Below the pieces are notes generated by a model, which was given only the letters and a program-made list of their open reading frames with translations, was not told where the DNA came from and searched no databases. A program made the position numbers and the translations under genes. Shown in pieces: positions 1 through 8,917 of a DNA stretch of 61,746 nt. Position 1 is the stretch's first letter, and the number at the start of each line of letters is the position of its first letter. This DNA is from Rhodospirillales bacterium (GTDB taxonomy: Bacteria > Pseudomonadota > Alphaproteobacteria > Rhodospirillales > Defluviicoccaceae): positions 1 through 61,746 of the forward strand of contig REEP01000079.1 in the NCBI GenBank assembly GCA_007695045.1, written 5' to 3'.

Positions 1-79
1 CCGCGTAGAGGGCAGCCACGTCCACCGGGCCCACCGTGGCGAAGAAGGTGGTGAATGCCCGGGCCGCCATCTCCATCAT
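1..79 (-). CDS. MarC-like membrane protein, 5' end only
   Basis: Only the first 26 codons lie in the window; the gene runs off the left edge. The readable N-terminus has a hydrophobic stretch with the element FTTFFATVGPVDVAALYA, which resembles the first transmembrane helix of MarC/YhgN-family integral membrane proteins. Their function is not established. ATG codons lie at 79, 76 and 70, and the frame is closed by the cobC stop codon at 104-106, so the start must be in this stretch. No convincing ribosome site separates the candidates. It lies 24 bases downstream of cobC on the same strand, so co-transcription is likely. The assignment rests on a short fragment. Confidence 0.5.
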   Translation of the reverse strand, partial: MMEMAARAFTTFFATVGPVDVAALYA

Positions 80-103
80 CGGGGTCGGGCCAATGCTGTC
101 GGT

Positions 104-1129
104 TCAGTCGACGGCAGCGCCGGGACGCCGCCAGCGCCATGCCGCGAGCGCATCTTCAAGCCGTGCAAAGGCGCTGTTGTCCCCAGGCAGACCGAAGCGC
201 AGCCAGGACGGCCGATCCTCGAACGGCCGGGTGAGGATGGCCCGGCCCGTCAGATGCCGGTGGAGCGCCGCCGCATCGGGGTCGTCCACCAGGCGGAACA
301 GGCTAGTCCCGCCCACGACGGTGAGGCCGGCATCCGCCAGCAACGCTTCCAACCTCTCGGCACGGTCGACGAGCCGGCGCCGCGTCGATGCAATCCAGGC
401 GGTATCGTTGAGGGCGGTGGTGCCGATGACGGCGGCGGGACCGCTGACCGCCCAAGGCCCCAGAACGGCTCCCAGGGCCGCAGCGCGGCCGGTACCGGTC
501 ACGGCGAAACCGAGGCGAAGGCCGGCGAGCCCGAAGAACTTGCCGAACGACCGCAGCACCACCAGGCCGTCGTGATGGGCGTCCGGCGCCATGCTCACCT
601 CCGGGTCGGTGTCGGCAAACGCCTCGTCCACCACGAGCAGGCGACCGCGCCCCAGTTCCGCCAGTCGCTGCGGCGGCACCACGCGACCATCGGGGTTGTT
701 GGGATTGACGACCACCACGACGTCGGCGGAGGCGGGGACCGCATCGGCCGTCACCGTATCCACCTCATGGTCGGCCGCGGCCCATGCCGGGACATGCTCG
801 TTATACGTGGGGGAGATGACGGCGACGCGGCGGGGCGACACTAGGCGCGGCAGCCATTGGATCAACGCTTGCGTTCCGGGCGCCGCCACCACGCCGGCAG
901 GATCATCCGCGCGGTAGGCGCGGGCCGCCCCCGCCTGAAGCCGTTGCAACAGGGTGCTGTCCGGCAACTGCTCCCATGCCGCCGGCGGGATGGCCGGAAC
1001 CGGGTAGGCGGCTGGGTTGATGCCGGTTGAAAGGTCGAGCCAGCGCTCGCGCGCGATACCGAACCGCTTCGATGCGGCATCAAGGCCGCCGCCATGGGGC
1101 CTCCGGCCCGCTGCCCGTAAGCCGTCCAT
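104..1129 (-). CDS. cobC: Threonine-phosphate decarboxylase (CobC/CobD type)
   Basis: Predicted PLP enzyme (341 aa, fold type I aminotransferase) that decarboxylates L-threonine 3-phosphate to aminopropanol phosphate for the cobalamin nucleotide loop. Visible motifs are the N-terminal PHGGG (12-16), DLSTGINP (32-39), NPNNPDG (142-148), the DEAFAD element (168-173) and the PLP-lysine context SFGK with K197. All are typical of the CobD/CobC branch rather than HisC. The ATG at 1129 was chosen because the conserved HGGxL element begins about ten residues later; an upstream extension would be low-complexity Arg-rich sequence overlapping the cupin gene. It follows the cupin gene by 26 bases. No other cobalamin gene and no cobalamin riboswitch is visible in the window. 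Confidence 0.87.
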   Translation of the reverse strand: MDGLRAAGRRPHGGGLDAASKRFGIARERWLDLSTGINPAAYPVPAIPPAAWEQLPDSTLLQRLQAGAARAYRADDPAGVVAAPGTQALIQWLPRLVSPRRVAVISPTYNEHVPAWAAADHEVDTVTADAVPASADVVVVVNPNNPDGRVVPPQRLAELGRGRLLVVDEAFADTDPEVSMAPDAHHDGLVVLRSFGKFFGLAGLRLGFAVTGTGRAAALGAVLGPWAVSGPAAVIGTTALNDTAWIASTRRRLVDRAERLEALLADAGLTVVGGTSLFRLVDDPDAAALHRHLTGRAILTRPFEDRPSWLRFGLPGDNSAFARLEDALAAWRWRRPGAAVD

Positions 1130-1155
1130 TCCTGCGCTTCCGTCCGATCGGCGCG

Positions 1156-1419
1156 TCAGCCGAGACGGTAGTGTTTGTGCACCGGGCGATGGACGGTCCA
1201 GGTGCACTTGAGGCCTTGCGGGAACGTGACAAGGTCGCCTGAACCGAACCGCACCTCGCCCCCGTCCTCGGTGGTGACGGTCACATCCCCTTCGATCAGC
1301 AAGCAGGTTTCGCCAGTGTCGTACGTCCAGTCGAAAACACTGGGCTCCTTGGACCAGGTCGGTAGTTTCGTCATCTCGGCAACGGTTTCCGGTGTGGGTT
1401 TTTCGACCTTGATCGTCAT
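1156..1419 (-). CDS. Small cupin protein (Cupin_3/DUF861 type)
   Basis: An 87-residue single-domain cupin. The sequence GDLVTFPQGLKCTWTV followed by RPVHKHYRLG at the C-terminus is the characteristic end of Cupin_3 (DUF861) proteins, and GETCLLIEGDVTVTTEDGG forms the preceding beta strands. Family members bind small ligands or metals and include ureidoglycine aminohydrolase-like proteins, but free-standing copies like this have no assigned substrate. The ATG at 1419 puts the fold at full family length. It precedes cobC on the same strand with a 26-base gap, which suggests a two-gene unit; a functional link to cobalamin is not established. The 174 bases upstream hold divergent promoters for this gene and the lipoprotein gene, with no recognised operator. 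Confidence 0.8.
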   Translation of the reverse strand: MTIKVEKPTPETVAEMTKLPTWSKEPSVFDWTYDTGETCLLIEGDVTVTTEDGGEVRFGSGDLVTFPQGLKCTWTVHRPVHKHYRLG

Positions 1420-1593
1420 GGCATGCGCCCCGCTTGGCATAGAGGGTGGACGGCAACGGTGAATACCGCCCACCTTATAGCAGCGGGCAGGGACGCGGGC
1501 AGCCCCCTTGCCCGCCGGTTGTCGGGACGGATGCCGCCGCATGGTGGCGCGACGTTCTCGTCGGGATGGTTGCCCCTTGAGGATCTGATCGGC

Positions 1594-2247
1594 ATGCCTG
1601 ATTGCGCCCCCCGTTCATGCAATCGCGCGCTCCGGGTCGCGCTTTCGATTCTGACGATCGTTCTCGCCGGCTGTGCGACCCCGGTCCGGACCAGCGTCGA
1701 CCTGGACCCGGCGGCGGACTTCCAGGCGTTCCAAACCTACTCCTGGAAGGACGAGGGCGTCCGCGCGGCCGAATCCGCAGAGCCCTGGGTCGGTCCGCTG
1801 GTCCTGTCGCGCATCCGGGCCGAGATCGACCATGCCCTCCAGGCGCGCGGCTACCGGCGGGACGTACCTGGCGATTTCCTCGTATCGGCCACGGTCGGAA
1901 TGCGCGACGAGTTTCGCGTTCGGCCGTTCGGCGCCCATGTGGGCGGGGCGTTCGGTTGGGGACGCCACGGCTGGCGCTATGGCGGTCCGTTCGTCGGTTT
2001 TCACTACGATCCGTTCTTCCCGAATGTGCGCCTGGTGCGCGAAACCGAGGTGACCATCGCCATCGACATGTTCGACGGCGTTTCGGGCGAGCCCGTCTGG
2101 AGCGGACGCGCCGATGAGACGTTAGTTCGCGACGATCTCAGAAGCGTCACGATTCGTGCGATGGTGGAGGCCATCCTGGTCCAGTTCCCGCCACACCCGG
2201 CGCTGCTGCCCTCGGCGGCGCATTCGCCCCGGATCGACCGGTCGTGA
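1594..2247 (+). CDS. DUF4136 lipoprotein
   Basis: A 217-residue predicted lipoprotein. Residues 10-26 form a hydrophobic signal ending in lipobox LAGC, with the lipidated Cys at 27, followed by a DUF4136-type domain. The phrase VDLDPAADFQAFQTYSW near the start of the mature protein and a repeated pattern of EVTIAIDMFDG and VWSGRA strands fit that family. A Gly/His/Phe-rich stretch (about residues 108-135) sits in the middle. DUF4136 proteins are envelope lipoproteins of unknown function. The ATG at 1594 is the start that places the lipobox correctly. The RND efflux genes follow after 55 bases on the same strand, so the protein may be co-expressed with them, but no role in efflux is shown. Confidence 0.8.
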   Translation: MPDCAPRSCNRALRVALSILTIVLAGCATPVRTSVDLDPAADFQAFQTYSWKDEGVRAAESAEPWVGPLVLSRIRAEIDHALQARGYRRDVPGDFLVSATVGMRDEFRVRPFGAHVGGAFGWGRHGWRYGGPFVGFHYDPFFPNVRLVRETEVTIAIDMFDGVSGEPVWSGRADETLVRDDLRSVTIRAMVEAILVQFPPHPALLPSAAHSPRIDRS

Positions 2248-2302
2248 CCGCCCGCTCCGGCTCGCGCCGGCAACATTGTCGGCGTAGACTGCCAACGCTG
2301 AG

Positions 2303-3751
2303 ATGACCACTTCCGACCAGGACCACACTGAGACGGGTGGCGACCGAGAAGCCGGGCGGCGGTGGCCCCGGCGCCTGCGGGCGCTTCTGGCTGTGCCACC
2401 ACTGATCCTGGGCATCGGGATCCTGGCGTGGCAGCTGGGGCTTCGTGAGCCGCCGGAACAGGAGCCCCCGCGGGAAGTTGCGCGGACCGTCCGGGTGATT
2501 TCGGTAGAGCCGATGCCGTTCCTGCCGCGCGCCGTGGGGTTCGGGCAAGTTCGGCCGAAGACCGTCTGGACGGCCGTGGCGCAGGTGCCCGGCCGGATCG
2601 TCGCGCGCGCATCGGCTCTCGAGGCCGGGCGTCTGATCCCCTACGATACCGAAATTCTGCGCATCGATCCCACAGACTACGAGCTGGCCATCGCCCGCAC
2701 CGAGGCCACCATCGACAGCGTCGAGGCGGAACTGGGCGAACTGTCGGTGCAGGAAGACAACCTCGGGCAGTCCCTGATCATCGAACGGCGAGCCGCGACA
2801 CTGGCGCTCGAGGATCTGGAGCGGAAGCAGACCTTGCTTCGACAAGGCACGGTCAGTCAGGCGGCGGTGGATGAAGCGGAACGACGGGTCCTGGCCGACC
2901 GACGACAGGTGCGCGAACTGGAAAATCAACTCGCGTTGATCCCGGCCCGGCGGCGCATGCTGGAGGCCAGCCTCGCCCTCAACCGGACACAACTGGAGGA
3001 TGCCCGACTGGCATTGCAGCGGACGAGCATCCGCATGCCGTTCGACGGCCGCATCAACGAGGTGGCGGTGGAACGCGACCAGTTTGTCAGCGTCGGTACC
3101 ACCCTTGCCGTGGCTGACAGCATCGACGTTGCGGAGGTCAATGCCCAGGTGCCGATCGAGCAAATGTCGCCAGTGGTGCGCCGGGACATCGATCTCACCG
3201 ACATGACCGCCGCCGAACTCGCCCGGGTGCCGGAGTGGCTCGGGCTCACCGCGGTGGTCCGGCTTCGCACCGGCGCCACGGAGGGCGAGTGGCAGGCCCG
3301 GTTTGAGCGGATCAGTCCCGCCATCGATCCGGAGACCCGGACCGTCGGCGTCGTGGTGGCAGTGGCGGACCCGTATCGCCAAGCGATTCCAGGCACCCGC
3401 CCGCCCTTGATGCGCAACATGTTCGTGCGGGTGGAGGTGATCGGTCCGCCCTGGCCCGACCAGGTGGTGGTGCCGCGGGTGGCCGTGCATCGCCGTGGAG
3501 ACGGGGCGGTGGTCTATGTTGCCGATGGCGACAATCGGTTGCGGGCGCGACCCGTCGCCCTCGGCCCCGTTCAAGGTGACATCGTGGTCATTGCCAGCGG
3601 TCTTCGCGCCGGCGAGCGGGTCGTCGTGTCCGATCCCACGCCGGCGGTCGATGGTATGCTGCTTGACCCCACGGCCGACCAGGACCTGAGCCGCCGGCTG
3701 CTGGCGGAAGCGTCGGGGGATCGCGTCGGCAGCGAGATCGTCGCACCGTGA
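2303..3751 (+). CDS. RND efflux periplasmic adaptor (membrane fusion protein)
   Basis: A 482-residue HlyD/AcrA-family adaptor that should bridge the inner-membrane RND pump and an outer-membrane channel. It has a short cytoplasmic N-terminus and one membrane anchor (about 28-46). A lipoyl-like half-motif follows (VPGRIVARASALEAGRLIPY), then a long alpha-helical hairpin (about 125-235) and the second lipoyl half (MPFDGRINEVAVERDQFVSVG), then beta-barrel and membrane-proximal domains. There is no lipobox, so it is anchored by a transmembrane helix. Its stop codon overlaps the start of the pump gene by four bases (GTGA), implying translational coupling. No outer-membrane TolC-like gene and no regulator lie beside it, so the substrate cannot be inferred. 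Confidence 0.9.
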   Translation: MTTSDQDHTETGGDREAGRRWPRRLRALLAVPPLILGIGILAWQLGLREPPEQEPPREVARTVRVISVEPMPFLPRAVGFGQVRPKTVWTAVAQVPGRIVARASALEAGRLIPYDTEILRIDPTDYELAIARTEATIDSVEAELGELSVQEDNLGQSLIIERRAATLALEDLERKQTLLRQGTVSQAAVDEAERRVLADRRQVRELENQLALIPARRRMLEASLALNRTQLEDARLALQRTSIRMPFDGRINEVAVERDQFVSVGTTLAVADSIDVAEVNAQVPIEQMSPVVRRDIDLTDMTAAELARVPEWLGLTAVVRLRTGATEGEWQARFERISPAIDPETRTVGVVVAVADPYRQAIPGTRPPLMRNMFVRVEVIGPPWPDQVVVPRVAVHRRGDGAVVYVADGDNRLRARPVALGPVQGDIVVIASGLRAGERVVVSDPTPAVDGMLLDPTADQDLSRRLLAEASGDRVGSEIVAP

Positions 3752-6700
3752 TCCGCTTCTTCGCCGGCCATCCCACCGCCGCCAACCTTCTGATGTTCCT
3801 CTTGTTCGCCGCCGGGCTGGTGTCCTTGGCCGAACTGCGGCGGGAGACCTTCCCGGAATTCGCCCTGGACGTGGTGCAGGTCAGTGTCCCCTACCCCGGC
3901 GCCAGTGCCGAGATGGTGGAGGAGGCGATCTGCCAGCGCATCGAGGAAGCGCTGGAGGTGCTGACCGACGTCGACGAGATGCGGTGCGAAGCGCGTGAAG
4001 GCATCGGCCGCGCCACCATCGAGATGGTCCAGGGCGCTGATGTCAACCGCTTCCTCACCGACGTCAAGGCAGAGATCGATGCTATCGACGACTTTCCCGA
4101 GCTGGCCGAACAGCCGCTGATCAAGCAGCTGGAGCGAACCGACATCGTCGTCTCCATCGCCATCGCCGGGCCGATGGCGGAGCGGGACCTGAAGGTCTTC
4201 GCCGAGGAGGTGAAGGAACGGGCCTTGCGCCAGGGGGTGGCCAGCCGCGTTGACCTGCTCGGTTTTTCCCAGAGGCAGCTCCGGATCGAGGTGGTCCCCG
4301 AGGCACTCCGCCAATACGGCCTGTCCGTGGCCGATGTGGCCGATGCCGTTTCCCGTCAAAGCCTCGATCTGCCGTCCGGCCTGATCGAGACCGGAGAACG
4401 GGACATCCTGGTTCGCTTCGCCGATCGGCGCCAAGCACCGCTGCCATTCGAGGACCTTGTGATCCTGGGGGGGAGCGCCGGCGCGGAATTGCGATTGGGC
4501 CAAATCGCCCGGATCACCGACCGGTTCGAACGGGACGAGGAGCGCGTTTACCTGAACGGCCAACGCGCCGCCTTGCTGCAGATCAACAAGACCCGGGCAG
4601 AAGACACCCTGGCCGTGATGGAGCGGGTCCGGGCTTTCGTCGATGACGAACGTCGGCGCGCACCACCGGGCGTCGAGTTCGAGTTGACCCGCGATATCGC
4701 CTCCATCGTCCAGGATCGCCTGGACATGTTGTTGAACAACGGGATGATGGGCCTTGGCCTGGTGTTCCTGGTGCTGTGGCTGTTCTTCTCCTTCCGGTTC
4801 TCGTTCTGGGTGGCAATGGGGCTGCCGGCGACCTTCCTCGGCTCCATAGCCGTGCTGGTGCTCATCGATTACTCCATCAATATGCTGACCATGGTGGCGT
4901 TACTGATCGCCATCGGTCTGATCATGGACGATGCCATCGTGATCGCCGAGAACGTCGCCCGCCATCGCCGCATGGGCAAGACACCGCTGGCGGCGGCGGT
5001 GGAGGGCACGCGTGAGGTGGCGGCCGGAGTCGTCTCATCCTTCGTCACCACCGTGTGTATCTTCGCTCCGCTCGCGTTCCTGGAAGGCGACATCGGGCGG
5101 GCGATGCGGGTGGTGCCGGTGGTCCTGATCATCACCCTGGCCGTCAGCCTGGTGGAAGCGTTCCTGATCCTGCCGCATCACGTGTCCCACGCGATGAAGG
5201 ATGCGCAACCGGGCCGGTTCCGCCGCCGGTTCGATGCCGGGTTCGACCGCGTGCGGGAGAATGGGCTCGGCCGTCTGGTCGATACGGCGGTGCGATGGCG
5301 TTACCTCACCGTGGGCTTGATCGTCATGGCGTTCCTCGGCTCGGTCAGCATGGTTGCCGGTGGGCACGTCAAGTTCCGCGCCTTTCCGGAACTCGACGGC
5401 GACGTGATCGAGGCCCGGCTGCTGCTGCCGCAAGGAACGCCGCTCGCCCGGACCGAGGCGGCGGTCGAGAAGGTGGTGGCCGCACTGCACCGGGTCGACG
5501 ACGCGTTCACGCCGTTACAGCCCGAGGGCCAGAGGCTGGTGCGCAACGTCCTGATCCAGTTCAGCCGCAATGTCGATGCGTTCGAAACAGGACCACATGT
5601 CGCCACCGTCACCGCGGATCTGTTGCGGGCCGAGGCGCGGGAGGGGCGGATTGCCGACTACCTGGGGCTGTGGCGGCAGGAAGTCGGGCCGATCCCCGAC
5701 ATGCTGTCGATGACCTTCACCGAACCGCAGATCGGCCCCGCCGGCATTCCTATCGAATTTCGCCTGCAAGGTGATGACCTGGACACCCTCAAGGCCGCTT
5801 CCCGCGACCTGGCGACCTGGCTCGCCCGATATCCTGGTGTCACCGATCTTCAGGACGACTTGCGGCCCGGCAAGCCGGAACTGCGGCTGCGCCTGCGCGA
5901 GGGGGCGGTGGCCGCGGGCCTGGATGCGGCCAGCGTGGCACGACAGCTGCGTGCCGCCCTGCATGGCATCACCGCCGACGAGATTCAGGTGGGACGAGAA
6001 CGATTCGAGATCGATGTCCGGCTGGACGCCGCCGGGCGCGCCAGCATCGGTGCCCTCGATGACTTCCCGGTGTTCCTGCCAAGTGGAAAACAGACGCCGC
6101 TGACGGCGGTCGCGATGATCGAGGAGTACCGGGGCTACGCCCGCATCAACCGGATCGACAGGCTCCGCACCGTGACGTTGCGCGGCGACCTGGATGCCGA
6201 GGTGGCCAACCTGGGCGAAATCGTGAGCGATACCCGGGCGCGGTTTCTGCCCGAACTGGAACGCCGCTATCCGGATATACGCATCAGCCTGGAAGGCGAA
6301 ACCGCGCGCCAGCGGGAAACCGGCGAGTCCATACGCCGGGCGCTTGTGGTCGGCCTGATCGGTATCTTCGTGCTGCTGAGCTTCCAGTTCCGCAGCTACC
6401 TGGAGCCGATTACGGTGATGGCGGCGATTCCGCTCGCTGTCATCGGCGTCATCTGGGGCCACGTGCTGATGGGGCTGGATCTGTCCATGCCGAGCGCTTT
6501 GGGCGCGGTGTCGCTCGCCGGCATCGTCGTCAACGATTCGATCCTCCTGGTATTGTTCGTCAAGCGCAATGCCCAGGGCGGCCGGTCGGTGATCGATGCC
6601 GCGCGGCAGGCCAGCCGGGACCGGTTCCGGCCGGTTCTGCTCACGTCGCTGACCACCATCGCCGGGGTCGCGCCGCTCCTGTTTGAGCGCAGCCTGCAAG

Positions 6701-6870
6701 CTCAGGTGCTGGTGCCGCTGGTGACATCCCTGGCGTTCGGGCTGCTGGCTTCGACGATCCTGGTGCTGATCCTGCTGCCGGCGCTGTATGCGGTGTTCCA
6801 CGACTTCGGGTTGACCGAACTGGCCAAGCGCCGACGGCAAGCCGACACGCCGGCCGAAGCCACCTCGTAG
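3748..6870 (+). CDS. RND-family efflux pump (AcrB/AcrF-like permease)
   Basis: A 1040-residue RND permease of usual length, driven by the proton gradient. The architecture is seen directly: TM1 at the N-terminus (AANLLMFLLFAAGLVSL), a large periplasmic domain, TM2-6 (about 333-480), a second periplasmic loop, and a C-terminal helix bundle (about 865-1015). TM4 carries the essential acidic pair in GLIMDDAIVIAEN (D394, D395). It starts with GTG inside the stop region of the adaptor gene (4-base overlap). The sequence is closer to the broad RND set that includes multidrug and uncharacterised exporters than to the heavy-metal CusA branch, because the CusA metal-relay methionines are not evident. 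Substrate unknown. Confidence 0.92.
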   Translation: MIRFFAGHPTAANLLMFLLFAAGLVSLAELRRETFPEFALDVVQVSVPYPGASAEMVEEAICQRIEEALEVLTDVDEMRCEAREGIGRATIEMVQGADVNRFLTDVKAEIDAIDDFPELAEQPLIKQLERTDIVVSIAIAGPMAERDLKVFAEEVKERALRQGVASRVDLLGFSQRQLRIEVVPEALRQYGLSVADVADAVSRQSLDLPSGLIETGERDILVRFADRRQAPLPFEDLVILGGSAGAELRLGQIARITDRFERDEERVYLNGQRAALLQINKTRAEDTLAVMERVRAFVDDERRRAPPGVEFELTRDIASIVQDRLDMLLNNGMMGLGLVFLVLWLFFSFRFSFWVAMGLPATFLGSIAVLVLIDYSINMLTMVALLIAIGLIMDDAIVIAENVARHRRMGKTPLAAAVEGTREVAAGVVSSFVTTVCIFAPLAFLEGDIGRAMRVVPVVLIITLAVSLVEAFLILPHHVSHAMKDAQPGRFRRRFDAGFDRVRENGLGRLVDTAVRWRYLTVGLIVMAFLGSVSMVAGGHVKFRAFPELDGDVIEARLLLPQGTPLARTEAAVEKVVAALHRVDDAFTPLQPEGQRLVRNVLIQFSRNVDAFETGPHVATVTADLLRAEAREGRIADYLGLWRQEVGPIPDMLSMTFTEPQIGPAGIPIEFRLQGDDLDTLKAASRDLATWLARYPGVTDLQDDLRPGKPELRLRLREGAVAAGLDAASVARQLRAALHGITADEIQVGRERFEIDVRLDAAGRASIGALDDFPVFLPSGKQTPLTAVAMIEEYRGYARINRIDRLRTVTLRGDLDAEVANLGEIVSDTRARFLPELERRYPDIRISLEGETARQRETGESIRRALVVGLIGIFVLLSFQFRSYLEPITVMAAIPLAVIGVIWGHVLMGLDLSMPSALGAVSLAGIVVNDSILLVLFVKRNAQGGRSVIDAARQASRDRFRPVLLTSLTTIAGVAPLLFERSLQAQVLVPLVTSLAFGLLASTILVLILLPALYAVFHDFGLTELAKRRRQADTPAEATS

Positions 6871-6887
6871 CCGCAGGCGGCCGGCCT

Positions 6888-8240
6888 TCAGACCATGGCG
6901 CTGCGCCGGCGGCCGAGCAGGATGGTGCCGATCAGGTTGACTACCGCCGAGACCAGGCTGTAGCGGCGCGGCAGGTTCTGGAGCAGGCTGTCGGCATCGA
7001 ACGCCGCCTGGAGCGGCACCCGGCGCGGGCTGAGTCCCTCGGTGGCAGCGATCCGCTCGAGGATGGCGTTGGCGACGACCGCATATCCCACGGTGGTGGG
7101 ATGCATGTTGTCGAGGCTGAACAGCCCGCCGCGGACGAAGCCGAAGATCAGCGAGGTGGTGATGGGAACGTTGGAGAGGGTCCAGGTGACGCGGCGACGC
7201 TCCACCCGGATCTCCTGCCCGGGCGGAACGCAGCCATGCTTGGCGTCAAGGCCGATGGACATGTCATAGATGTCGACGAAGTGGACCGCCCGGCCGCCCA
7301 CCGCCAGCTTCCGGGTGACCCGCTCCTCGGTCTCCTCGTTCACCGCCCGCATCAGGTCGTCAAGCTGCCGCATCTGCCCGTCGGAGATGCCGTCGACGCC
7401 GCCGAGTAGCCGGCTGAAGTAGGCGCGGAAGTAATTGCCGCAGCCAGGCACCCCTTGCGGGTCGACCCGGGGCATCAGGTTGGCGATGGTGCTGGGCTTG
7501 ATCAGGTTGGTGAAATAGACGTGGTCCACACAGCCGTCGCCGAAGGCGTCCGCCATGCGGGTGGCCAAATCCTCCATCTTGCCCGGAATGGCCTTCAGTT
7601 CGGCGCGGACGGATTCCGTGTAGCGGGCGAGCAGGCCGGCCCGGAACAGGCCTTCGTTGCTGCCGATGCTGACCAGCAGCCGCTCCGGGCGACGGAAGGC
7701 CACCAGCTCCAGGGCGGTGCAGTCGTTCAGGTCCGGCTCCCCCGACGGGTTGAGCAGGAAGCCGGTGTTGAGCGCATACCACAGCCGGCCAATCGCTTCT
7801 CCGGGCACGCCGCCGGAATGCTCGATCTGCTGCAGCAGGAACGGCACCTGGGCCCGGTAGTCGCCGGCCCGATCCTGCCAGAGACTCTCGATCTCGGCGC
7901 CGGCCACCGCGATGTTGTCAAAGAAAACGTGCTCGGACCACTTGGGCGCGGTTTCCAGCCAGGCCTTCCCGTTGGCGACCACGGTCTGGCGCAGGACGTC
8001 CAGGCTGAGGTCCTGGCGCAGCATGGCCTCCAGGTCGAACAGGATGGGGCGCGGATAGTCCGGGGCCTGCATGAACTCGCCCAGCGCCTCGGCCACCATC
8101 ACCGGCGCGGCGAGGCTGGCCAGTTCGGCATTGATGGTGAGCGAGCGGACCCCGTTGAACAGGGAATCGCCGATCACCATGGTTTTGGGCGTGCCGCTGG
8201 CCACCTTGAAGCGTTCCACGTTTTCCGGATCGATCGGCAT
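6888..8240 (-). CDS. SGNH/GDSL-type hydrolase, substrate unknown
   Basis: A 450-residue protein with the blocks of SGNH hydrolases: GDSLFNG (block I, catalytic Ser, about residues 23-29), a GSNEG element (block III-like, Asn) and DNMHPTTVGY near the C-terminus (block V, catalytic Asp/His). It has no signal peptide, but ends in a hydrophobic segment (LVSAVVNLIGTILLG) followed by basic residues, which could anchor it to the membrane. The ATG at 8240 is preceded by a strong GGGGGAAG ribosome site, and upstream codons are low-complexity. It is convergent with the RND operon and divergent from the flagellar cluster. Esterase or lipase activity is inferred from the fold only. Confidence 0.72.
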   Translation of the reverse strand: MPIDPENVERFKVASGTPKTMVIGDSLFNGVRSLTINAELASLAAPVMVAEALGEFMQAPDYPRPILFDLEAMLRQDLSLDVLRQTVVANGKAWLETAPKWSEHVFFDNIAVAGAEIESLWQDRAGDYRAQVPFLLQQIEHSGGVPGEAIGRLWYALNTGFLLNPSGEPDLNDCTALELVAFRRPERLLVSIGSNEGLFRAGLLARYTESVRAELKAIPGKMEDLATRMADAFGDGCVDHVYFTNLIKPSTIANLMPRVDPQGVPGCGNYFRAYFSRLLGGVDGISDGQMRQLDDLMRAVNEETEERVTRKLAVGGRAVHFVDIYDMSIGLDAKHGCVPPGQEIRVERRRVTWTLSNVPITTSLIFGFVRGGLFSLDNMHPTTVGYAVVANAILERIAATEGLSPRRVPLQAAFDADSLLQNLPRRYSLVSAVVNLIGTILLGRRRSAMV

Positions 8241-8395
8241 AGTCTTCCCCCCTTTGGTTGATCGTGGCGCTCGCGGCGGCCCTGGGCCGCTCGACCCGAA
8301 AGTATGCGGCCTTCGCCGCCGCCGTGAAAGGCCCGCTTGTCGTTGCGGCCGCCTCACGGCGCTGTCCCGCCGTCCGCCACGCAACCGGCCGGACT

Positions 8396-8410
8396 TTCAC
8401 CGAACCTTAA
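8396..8410 (+). promoter_or_regulatory. Candidate CtrA box upstream of flgB
   Basis: TTCA-N7-TTAA followed by CC, 73 bases before the flgB start codon. The CtrA consensus in alphaproteobacteria is TTAA-N7-TTAA(C); this site has one mismatch in the first half. Placement near a probable -35 region and the adjacent flagellar operon make it a plausible activator site. The rest of the 243-base divergent region (8241-8483) shows no clear sigma-70 or sigma-54 promoter. Confidence 0.45.
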
Positions 8411-8483
8411 CCGATGCGCGCCAAGCTGACGGCCTCGAGCGCGTCGCACTGGCCACGGATCGGGACGGGCAACGGCAGCAACC

Positions 8484-8891
8484 ATGGATTTTGAACGCAT
8501 TCCGCTGGTGGCGCTTGCCAAGCGCAATCTCGCCTGGCTGGGACAGCGTCAGGAGGTGCTGGCGCACAATGTCGCCAACGCCGACACGCCGGGATACAGC
8601 GCCCGTGACCTCAAGCCGTTGGGCTTCCGGACCCTGGTGACCCAGCGCCCGGAGCCGGTCAACCTGGCGACAACGGCACCGGGGCACATGGCCGGCCAGC
8701 GCCGGTCCGCGCGGCCGATGCCGGCGGTGGAGGAGCGCCGCCCGTTCGAGACCGCGCCGGACGGTAACTCGGTGGTCCTGGAGGAACAGATGGCCAAGGT
8801 AAGCGAGACGGCCATGGCCTACCGCCTTGCCAATGAGCTGTATCGCAAGCAACTCGGCATGTTTCGCCTCGCCCTCGGCCAGAACCGCTGA
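8484..8891 (+). CDS. flgB: Flagellar proximal rod protein FlgB
   Basis: A 135-residue rod subunit of usual length, exported through the flagellar type III apparatus to form the proximal rod. The N-terminal axial-protein motif NVANADTPGY (29-38) is intact. The C-terminal helix contains the typical ANELYRKQLGMFRLAL pattern, which packs in the rod core. It is first in a plus-strand flagellar run (flgB, flgC, fliE, fliQ, fliR, flhB) that continues into cckA. The ribosome site is weak. The upstream CtrA-like box suggests cell-cycle-type regulation of the operon. Confidence 0.95.
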   Translation: MDFERIPLVALAKRNLAWLGQRQEVLAHNVANADTPGYSARDLKPLGFRTLVTQRPEPVNLATTAPGHMAGQRRSARPMPAVEERRPFETAPDGNSVVLEEQMAKVSETAMAYRLANELYRKQLGMFRLALGQNR

Positions 8892-8917
8892 CCCGACCGC
8901 CCCTGGGAGATCGACCG

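Noticed and set aside
1130-1593. A cobalamin riboswitch near cobC and the cupin gene
   Set aside because: No B12-box core sequence or multi-stem structure was recognised in the leader.
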